From Lunularia cruciata (lineage: Eukaryota > Streptophyta > Marchantiopsida > Lunulariales > Lunulariaceae): a DNA stretch of 64,000 bases. Shown here in pieces: positions 56,691 through 64,000 of the stretch. The notes beneath the pieces were generated by a model. The model did not search any database and was not told the origin of the DNA. It worked only from the letters and a program-made list of their open reading frames with translations. A program made the translations under genes and the position numbers. Location: NCBI GenBank assembly GCA_948567375.1, contig CAOYZS010000006.1:744001-808000 (forward strand). Direction: 5' to 3'. Each line of letters starts with the position of its first letter. Position 1 is the first letter of the stretch.

Positions 56691-57935
56691 CTCCAAAGTG
56701 CTACTATGAGAAAATATATCCTCTATTCCACTCAAGTTCCATGAATTCTTGGAGAACTCTTGGAATTTTAGTTTGTAAAATCTTAATTTTTTTTTACAGA
56801 TTTCACATTCCCATGGTTCCTGTTTCATAGAGTGATACTTGACATGATATATATCCACCAATAGCTCTATAAATACTTGTTCTAATGAACCAAAAATCTA
56901 CTCATTTGGATTTGTAAATCAAAAGTCATAAACTTTTGAATTTGCACTTTCTTACATGAAATTTTTGAAATCCCACAGATTTCTAAAATTCACAACCTTA
57001 GCCACATTACTTCAAAATCTACAGGCAGTGCATCAATCAAGAGCTCTTGAGGACATCTTTCAAATGAACCAAAAATGAACTCATTTGAGCAAATAGATAT
57101 TGAGTTATTGCCTCTAGAGTTTTCTATGCAAATCTTCTAAACCTCATTGAGTCACATAATTCAAATGCTTGTAACTTCAAGCAAAAGCTTCAAATTCTAT
57201 GGAAACAGCTTTAATCAATAGCTCTTGACAAGATGCTTCTAATGAGACAAATACCACCTCATTTGAAAATGTGAGTCCAAAGTTCCAGCCTTTGAAAGTT
57301 GCAGATTTGAGCACCACCACGCGCACAAGACCTCAGATTGATGAAATTTGAAACTCGCTCCCCAGAACTCCAACTTTATCAAGTGGGTTTTTAAAAGAAA
57401 GACCCTTCACATGCATTCCTAATAAGCCTAAGATTGAAAAATTTGACATGAAACCAAAAAGTGACAATGTGTTGAAATTTGAACTCAAATCCTAGAATCT
57501 CCCAAAGATGATGGAATTTGAATCTTCATTACTTTTTGGTGTACATGATCTTCAAAAGTGCTTACTAACAATCAAAAGACCTTCCCAAGCCGCTCCTAAT
57601 GTCACAAAAATCACTCGATTTGGACACCATATGATGAAGATTCAAACTCCCAAATCTGGATGCTTTGGGAGAAATTTCGATCAGTCATTACTTTTTCCAC
57701 AAACCTCAATTTTGATGCAATTTTGGAAGTAATGGAAAGCACTTGGCAAGGCACTCCTAACAAGACCAGAATCAAAGTGTTTGGACATGTCTATACTAAG
57801 ATATGGCTTGCTAAACTTTTGGGAGTCCTCTCCTCCATGCAAAGGAATTGAGATATGGCTTGCTAAACTTTCAAGAGTCCTCTCCTCTCAACTTTCAAAA
57901 CTAAACTCAACTCAAAACTTAAAGGAAACCTCCAA
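56691..57935 (-). repeat. LINE 5' leader, minus strand
   Basis: No coding signal. Holds a series of degenerate repeats marked by CTCATTTGGA, CTCATTTGAG and CACTCGATTTGGACACC. It matches the sequence at 44066-44720 and, in the opposite direction, 59376-61300. Confidence 0.6.
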
Positions 57936-58262
57936 CTTAAACAGATAGAGCACTCCATGCAACTTTGCAAATTGTGTGCTATGACCAAAGTTGAGGATGA
58001 GCACCATGTGTTTGTGGATTGCCCTTGTTACATGCAGATCAGAGTTAGACATCAGATTACTTGTAGTGATTACTCAACTCTCTTACATGCTGAAGCTTTA
58101 GCATTACGGAAGTATATGACGGAGACTATTTTACATTGGACCAATTTGTTACAGATTGGTCAGATGCCCTAGGCTCTTGCCTAGGCTCACATTTCATGTG
58201 CTTTGTATTGTATTTTCAGCCTTTTGACTCTTTGGGTCTTTCGGGCTTTATATTTCATTGTT
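57936..58262 (+). pseudogene. LINE ORF2 C-terminus and tail, plus strand
   Basis: From QIEHSMQLCKLCAMTKVEDE through the Cys/His motif to the 3' leader and tail (TTTATATTTCATTGTTTTATTG). Open over 71 codons (57957-58172). Confidence 0.8.
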
Positions 58263-59375
58263 TTATTGTTATAGAAAGTTTGTGAAGTGCACGAAGCAAG
58301 CATTTTGGAGACTCAAGGGAGTTGAGTTGAGTATTGAATTGAGGAGCAATCCCAAAACTTTCTAAAAGAAGGTAACCATCAGATCTCCATCTCTATCGCT
58401 GGACCTAAATGATCTTTGGGATTATGTGAAGGATCTATACTTTTTCCCTAATGCTCCAAGCATGGCACCTTCCCTTGAATCTGCTCTTTTTGAAGCTGAT
58501 GTCAAGTACCAATGGAAGAAGTTAGCCAATGGTAAGGCTGAAGACCTTGATGGACTATGTGTTAAACTTTTGAAGTGGGGCGGTAGCCATCTGATTCCAA
58601 TACTCACTTCTCATTTGAATGAGGTAATCAAGTGTAGCTTTCTTGGTAGATGGTGGCTTCAAGAAGGTAGTTCGTATTCACAAGTCTGGCCAGAGAGATG
58701 TTGTCACCAATCACCATAGTTGGTAGTATATTTGCCAAGTTGTATGGTCAAATTTTGGAGTCTAGGTTGAGTACTTGGGCTGAAAAGTACAAAATTTGAG
58801 CTAAGTGCCAAGTTGGTTTCAGATCAGGCTTTAGTACCTTCGACCACCTCTTGGTACTACATGTTTTGTGGTGGAAATCTAAGGGCATTAGGAGAGCTCT
58901 CTATGTTGTATTTATTGATTTAAAGAAGGCCTTTGATAAGGTGCTTAGGAAACCTCTAAGTGAGAGACTCATTGAAGTTGGTGTTTCAACTAATCTAATT
59001 GGTGCTATCTCTAGACTTTATGAGAAAGTGATTGTGAGACTTTGATCTTTGAGCTCTCAAGATGTCCTTAGCACAATGGGTGTGATTCAAGGTTACTCTT
59101 TATCTCTAATTTGTTTGGAATCTTCATCGACAATCAAGAGAGATTACACATGGAAGCTGGAGCTAGAGGTGTACAGGTTGGGTCTTTGATGATACATGCA
59201 CTCCTTTATGCAGATGATGTAGTGCTCTTCTCCACTAATCCAAAGAGTTAACAGAAACTCTTGGATTCTCTTCTTTGCTTTTCCAGTCAAAGAAAGATGG
59301 AAGTGAACCTTGACAAGTCCAAGGTGATTGTGGTGGGTTCTAAAGGTGTCACACCTTTCTTTTCTTATAGACAGT
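58263..59375 (+). pseudogene. LINE ORF2 RT fragment, plus strand
   Basis: RT fingers at 58310-58700 (LNDLWDYVKDLYFFPNAPSM, GKAEDLDGLCVKLLKW), then a shift. Palm start at 58851-59045 (FIDLKKAFDKVLRKPL), with a stop after VRL near 59045. YADD is at about 59212 in ALLYADDVVLFST, followed by MEVNLDKSKVIVVGSKG. The sequence breaks off at 59375 and non-coding leader follows. Confidence 0.8.
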
Positions 59376-61300
59376 AGTTGGAATAGATTTCTTTCTTCTT
59401 TTGGGGCTATAAAAGCGTGCTTCCCAAGAATGTTTTGTGGACTCACCAAAAGAATGAGGTTATTGTTGGGAGATTTTGAAATTTTGAGATGAGAGATTTC
59501 CCAAAAATTTAGAATGTCATATCTTAGCACCAAGTTGTCCAAACCTTAAGAAATCGGTTGTGTTAGAAGTGCCTTGGCAAGAGCTTTCTATGACCACCAA
59601 GAATGCTTTGTTCTGAGCTTTGTGCTGAAAGTAAAGAGTGATTGAATTTTTGATAGAGGACCCATATTTGAGAGTTTTTTTCTTCCTTATTAGGAGTCCA
59701 AATGAAGTGAATTTTATGGCACTAGATGTGCTTTGAATATCTCATTAAATTAATACCAAACAAGCACAAAGATAGTATATATACAAAAAGTTACAAAGAT
59801 TTGAATTCTATCATATTTGGCAGATTTTAGGGTTTGAATTGCAAATTCAGATGATTGTATCTCTTTCCATAATTTAGCAAATAGAGTGATTGGGGTCTCA
59901 TTGGAGGCTCCATGCTTAGAGATTTCTTTCAAGGTAAAGCTTGTGCAGTTTGGATCTGTACACAAACAGTTCTGGATTTTTGAATTCTGAGGAGGCTATG
60001 TGATTGTGCGAGAATTTGGAGGGATATTGCTCTACAATCACAAATGCAAATCCAATGAAGATTGTTGTATCAAAATCTTTGACTTACAAGCTCTCTTTCA
60101 AGACCAAGATTGTATCATATGGAGATTTGAGAGGGCAGTGGTGACAATTCTCATTCTCATCTATTCTTCTCAATAGTTCTTGATTTTGGAGATTCGGTGG
60201 CAGATACTGAAATGCTTGTATCTCTTCCAATATTTGAGAAAACAGAGTCTTCAGGGTCTCATTAGAAGCACCACTCCAACAGCTACAAGCTTCACTGGTT
60301 AGAGCTTTCTTTCAAGGCAGAGTTTTTGCAGTTTGGAGCAGTACACAAGGAGTTGTGGATTTCTGAATTCTTTAGAAATTTTGAGAATTCCATGTGATAG
60401 GGCAAAAATTTGGAGAGGCATTGGTCTATGGTCACAAGTGCAAATCCAGTAATTATTGTTGTATCAGAACCTATGACTTACCTGCTTTGTTTCAAGTTAA
60501 AACCCACAGCATATGGAGGTCTAAGCAAGGAGTGGTGACAATTCTCATTCTGTCACAACTCTTGGATCTTGGAGTTTGGAGTACCAACTTTGGAGGGCTA
60601 GTTCTCTTCATCACATACTCAATTTAGGTGATTCTTTTGTCACAAGAACCACACAGTCATAAGATTTCTATTGAAGCTTTCAATATTCAGGGTAGATGAT
60701 ATGACCAATTGATTCACTCTGATACTTCCAAGTACTTTGTGTTAAGTTCTACTCATGTGGAGTAAGATTACTCTTTACTTATCAGTCCAAATCAAGTGAT
60801 TTTTGTGTCAATAGAAAAAGTATTGCACAAGGTTTCTATTGAGGTCTGATTTGTTACAATTGGAGGCCAAACAAGGAAGTTGTGATAGTTTGAAATCTGT
60901 GACTCCTTGTACGTCATAGCATTGTGAGGTTTAGATTCAAGCTATTGTATCTTTGTACTCAATGATCCAAATGAAGTGATCTTTGCGTTATTAGAATCAA
61001 CTCAATTAGACCTTTACACTGAAAATCATTGCCAAATGTTAGGGGACAGATTAGAAGCTCTAGGTGCCTCAAATTCTGCAGCCTTTGGTATCTTTGTGCA
61101 CTGCAGATTTAAAAGATAATATCTTTCCACTCACATATTCAATGAGGTGATTCTTATCTCATTGGAACCAACTTCTCAAGGTCCTTACTTCAACTCCAGC
61201 CTAGTAGTGCTTACAATTGTAGAACAGTTTTGATACCTACTTGAGAATCTTGAAGTTTTGGTACTGGAAGTAAAACTACGAGATTGATTGTGAGTGATAA
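59376..61300 (+). repeat. LINE 5' leader with degenerate repeats of about 175 bp
   Basis: Non-coding stretch upstream of ORF1. A motif close to TCCAAATGAAGTGATTTTTG recurs at about 59695, 59880, 60240, 60620, 60790, 60965 and 61138, often preceded by TTGTATCTCTTTCC and followed by GTCTCATTAGAA. Most spacings are about 170-185 bp or twice that. This looks like repeated promoter monomers, as known from some mammalian L1 lineages. Confidence 0.55.
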
Positions 61301-62045
61301 ATCCAAGATGGTGAAAGACATTGCTGATATAGCCATGAAGCAATAACAATTAGCTGAAATGTATAGAAAAGAAAATGATTTCCACAAGGACCTTAGCAAT
61401 GAGTACTCTTATGACTGATATGGAATTTGTAAAGGTTGAGACCAAAAGTGTAAAAGAGTCTTTGAACTTGGTCAACAAAGAGATTCAAGACTTGAAGAAG
61501 AGTACTATTTCAATGTTAACATCAACCAAGGGGATAGTGGTTGATACCAAGAAAGTTGCTTCCTTGGGAGCACAAGCCAGTGCTACACAAAGTGGATGGT
61601 TCCAATAGATTGTGGACACATTAGAAGTGAAGATGAGGTCATATGCTGAAGCTACTAAGGTGGCTCAAATCTCTTACTTGCAAGAGCATGAGGTTGAGAA
61701 GGAGAACCAACTGGTTAGAATGAAGAACTTGAGGATTTCAGGTTTGCCAAAGACTGATAAGGAAGACACCAAGGCCATAGTGTGTGAGTTTATTGCTGAT
61801 TTTTTTAGAGTCCATGATCCTCACATTTTGCAAGCATATAGATTGCGACAACAAGGTGCACAACCAAGAAGCATATTGGTCAGGTTTCACTCAAAAACTC
61901 AGAGGAACTTAGTGATGGCAAACAAGGCTATATTGAAGGAGCGGTGTATCTGGTTGGACCCTGATCTCACATCTTTCCAATGGCAAGGAAAGGAAGGAGA
62001 ATTAGCAAAAGTGAAGGAGGCTCAATAAGCTGGTTTTGTTGTATT
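61301..62045 (+). pseudogene. LINE ORF1, plus strand
   Basis: ATG at 61309 (MVKDIADIAMKQ), then TAA in the Q-rich stretch. A shift leads into 61375-61608 (SVKESLNLVNKEIQDLKKS coiled coil). A TAG near 61608 is followed in frame by the open 61612-62028 stretch with the C-terminal RNA-binding-like domain. It ends in a stop where other copies have Gln (EAQQVGF). The LTR of copy H interrupts it at 62066, shortly before the ORF end. Confidence 0.8.
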
Positions 62046-62444
62046 CTTGAGAGATAATAGAGTTGTGTGGTACCCTTTGGTTTTTCTCAAAATGGAGAAG
62101 AAGAATTGTATAGAGAACTCAAATTGCGCCTGTATGGCTGAAGAAGGCAAAGAAAAGAGTCTTCGGGATGAAACCTGAGGTAACATGGCTTTGGGTCATA
62201 AGGCAAAGTACTCAGAATTGCCCTATCAACATACAATCCAAAGTAAGGAGTCTTCATATCGGGGGTGCTCAACCCGAGGTGAGGATAGTGTAACAACTTT
62301 CCTTTGGGGCAAGAGATTCAAGAAGGGACTGTTCAAAGATGGCGGTCATACGCGTGAAGGATACTTGATAGTGATATGAGCATGCAAGAGGTGTGATTTC
62401 TTGGTAGAAACTCAAATTGAAGAGAGACAAAGAAGGCGTGACTC

Positions 62445-62453
62445 TATAAAAAT
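62445..62453 (+). promoter_or_regulatory. TATA box of LTR copy H
   Basis: TATAAAAAT, 24 bp before the first ATG (62469) of the LTR frame. Same place as in the minus-strand copies. Confidence 0.55.
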
Positions 62454-62468
62454 CAGGCTAAAGATGAA

Positions 62469-64000
62469 GTGATGACAAGCAATTTTCCTTTGCCGTTAAG
62501 AAGTCATCCTATAGGAGATCATGGGAGGGGAAGTAGAGTCGAAGATGCATTGGTGTGTAGAGGAGAATTTGAGAGAGCTAATCTGGGAGTCAGTAGGAAG
62601 AATAGTCCCCAGCCTAGTGAGGAAGAAAGAAAGATGGGAGGAGGGAAGAAGAACTCCAAATTTGTAGTGAGAAATCATGTGATTCGGAGGTCAGATGTGA
62701 TCGTAAGAATTGAAGTCTTGAGCAGACTTTGGATCACATTCTTGGAGTGGAACTAGAATGTGAGCTTTCCAAGCTTCATAACTGAGATAATCAAGAGTAG
62801 ATGTCTTGATGGCCCCGAGGAAGAGGGGAAGAGAGGTAATCCGGCTTGCTGGATGGAGTCGGGTTGGATATTAGTACTTGGAAGAGAAGCAAGCACGAAG
62901 CAAGGTACCACGTTCTTGGAGAAGGGAGAGGTAGTAGAAGAAACCCAAGAGGTGAGAGATGCTTTCTCTTCAAAGCGCACAAAGAATGGATACAAAGTAG
63001 AGAGTTACAAGGATCCTATCAAGCAAGGGATTGTGAGTGCTCTAATGGTGATCTTGAAGCCAAAGAGAATGACATATGTGATGAAGCACCAAGCGGTGAT
63101 CTTCCATAAGATGTTTGCAGGAGAGCTGATTAACTGGGCAAAGTGCTTTCATGGGCAAACATGACAGATGGTGTGGAATTTGCAAGATAAATTGCCTCCG
63201 CATTACATTGTGCCCTTTGTAGCACATTTTTATCTGGGGCTAAACTTGCTCAATGCGGCGGAGCGGAACAAAATGGTGTTGCATTTCCATCCCAATTTAA
63301 GAAAGGAGGTTGATGCGGAGGAACAACATTACATTCTTCAGATTAGGAGCAGCGATGAGTACTAGACGTAGACGTGGAAGAGTGTGCAGTTGGACGTGAG
63401 TACTCCGAAGTCGAAGAAGAGGAGTCGACAAGGAGAAAGAGAAGACATTGAGAAAAATAAGACCTTGGAAGACCAGAAGGGTAAATTTGAGGAAAGGTAT
63501 GGTGGTAATTGCATCATTGGAGGAAGAATTAGAGGGCAAAGCCAAGTGCAAGTCTGAAGACTTGGAAAGAGAAGAAGAACCCGAGCTCACATTGCAGAGT
63601 GGAGACACGAGTAGTGGCAGCAACGATGGAGGAGAGATGCCATCGGTACCTAAAGAAGAAGAAGCCAAGATGGAGATAGAGGAGGAAGGTAACATGAAGT
63701 TAGAAGATGAAGTGCCAGAGCAAGAAGAGACAAAATTTACCATTCAACAAGGAGTTCATTCCAAGCGAAAGGCAAAGTGTGAAGCGGGGCCAAGCAAGGT
63801 AAGAGAAGAGGAGAATGCAAGTTTGGGAAGTGAAGCATCTATTTCGATACGACAGCTATAGCTAAGAAGGCGAGTATCGAGAGAAGAAGAGGTGAAGAAG
63901 GAGATCACTCCACAAGTCAAAGTAGCCACGAGTGAAGGAGTGGAGTACCTACGGGAGGTTGTGTGTCCCTTATTGGTGAAGTTAGAACACAAGAAGAAGG
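62469..64000 (+). pseudogene. LTR-borne coiled-coil protein, plus-strand copy H
   Basis: M(M)TSNFPLPLRS at 62469, MGGGKKNSKF at 62634, then the N-terminal domain (62760-63365). Stops: TAG after LEWN (62756), TGA in GQT-Q (63162), TAG in DEY (63365). The acidic region is open 63448-63861 and the coiled coil starts at the window edge. The linker between the first ATG and MGGGKK differs in sequence and length from the minus-strand copies, while what follows MGGGKK is conserved. This again points to MGGGKK as the functional start. Confidence 0.75.

Larger units (their letters stand above)
62066..64000 (+). mobile_element. Family 1 LTR copy H, runs off window
   Basis: Starts TGTGGTACCC at 62066 inside LINE ORF1, with candidate target bases AGTTG at 62061-62065. 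It holds the upstream region with GAAG/CCGAAG words, a TATA box and the LTR frame, and continues past the window end, so it cannot be said whether it is a solo LTR or part of an element. Confidence 0.8.

Noticed and set aside
36511-62065. A regular tandem array or CRISPR-like structure in the LINE region
   Set aside because: The repeats are nested LINE fragments of different length and strand. Only the 5' leader shows a degenerate period, and no short uniform repeat-spacer pattern exists.

Overview
The window looks like nuclear DNA of a land plant with a large, repeat-dominated genome. It is built almost entirely of nested, mostly broken retrotransposons: plant-type Ty3/gypsy elements and an L1-like LINE. 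I see no convincing host gene, tRNA, rRNA or CRISPR. The species cannot be fixed from this sequence. A seedless plant or gymnosperm is a guess from the element types.

Region 1 (1-31.85 kb) is filled by one Ty3/gypsy family, called family 1 here, in many partial copies on both strands. The best copy, element B (3108-14098, minus), has a 5' LTR (10426-14098), a primer binding site resembling a tRNA-Asp site, one decayed gag-pol frame (10337 to 4267), a polypurine tract and a truncated 3' LTR. Its LTRs are very long (about 3.7-3.8 kb), and each carries a long reading frame of about 857 codons right behind a TATA box. The frame encodes a conserved N-terminal domain, an acidic middle, basic clusters and a long coiled coil. 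The same LTR frame recurs in at least nine copies. This LTR-borne gene is the most unusual thing here.

Region 2 (24.3-36.5 kb) is a second Ty3/gypsy element, family 2 (minus), with a 690-bp LTR. It is split inside its integrase by element F, an internally deleted family 1 element bounded by a 5-bp near-perfect target duplication. Removing F restores the family 2 integrase frame. Family 2 appears to have landed in the LTR of an older family 1 copy (G), so family 1 was active both before and after family 2.

Region 3 (36.5-62.06 kb) is a mosaic of LINE copies on both strands. ORF1 has a coiled coil and an L1-ORF1p-like RNA-binding domain. ORF2 has an APE endonuclease, a reverse transcriptase and a C-terminal Cys/His motif. 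Two distinctive traits are a 5' leader that looks like degenerate repeats of about 175 bp, and 3' ends made of a short TTGTTCA-type repeat rather than poly(A). A family 1 LTR with an inverted scrap of pol (38110-41325) sits in one LINE tail. Another family 1 LTR (62066 to the window end) sits in a LINE ORF1.
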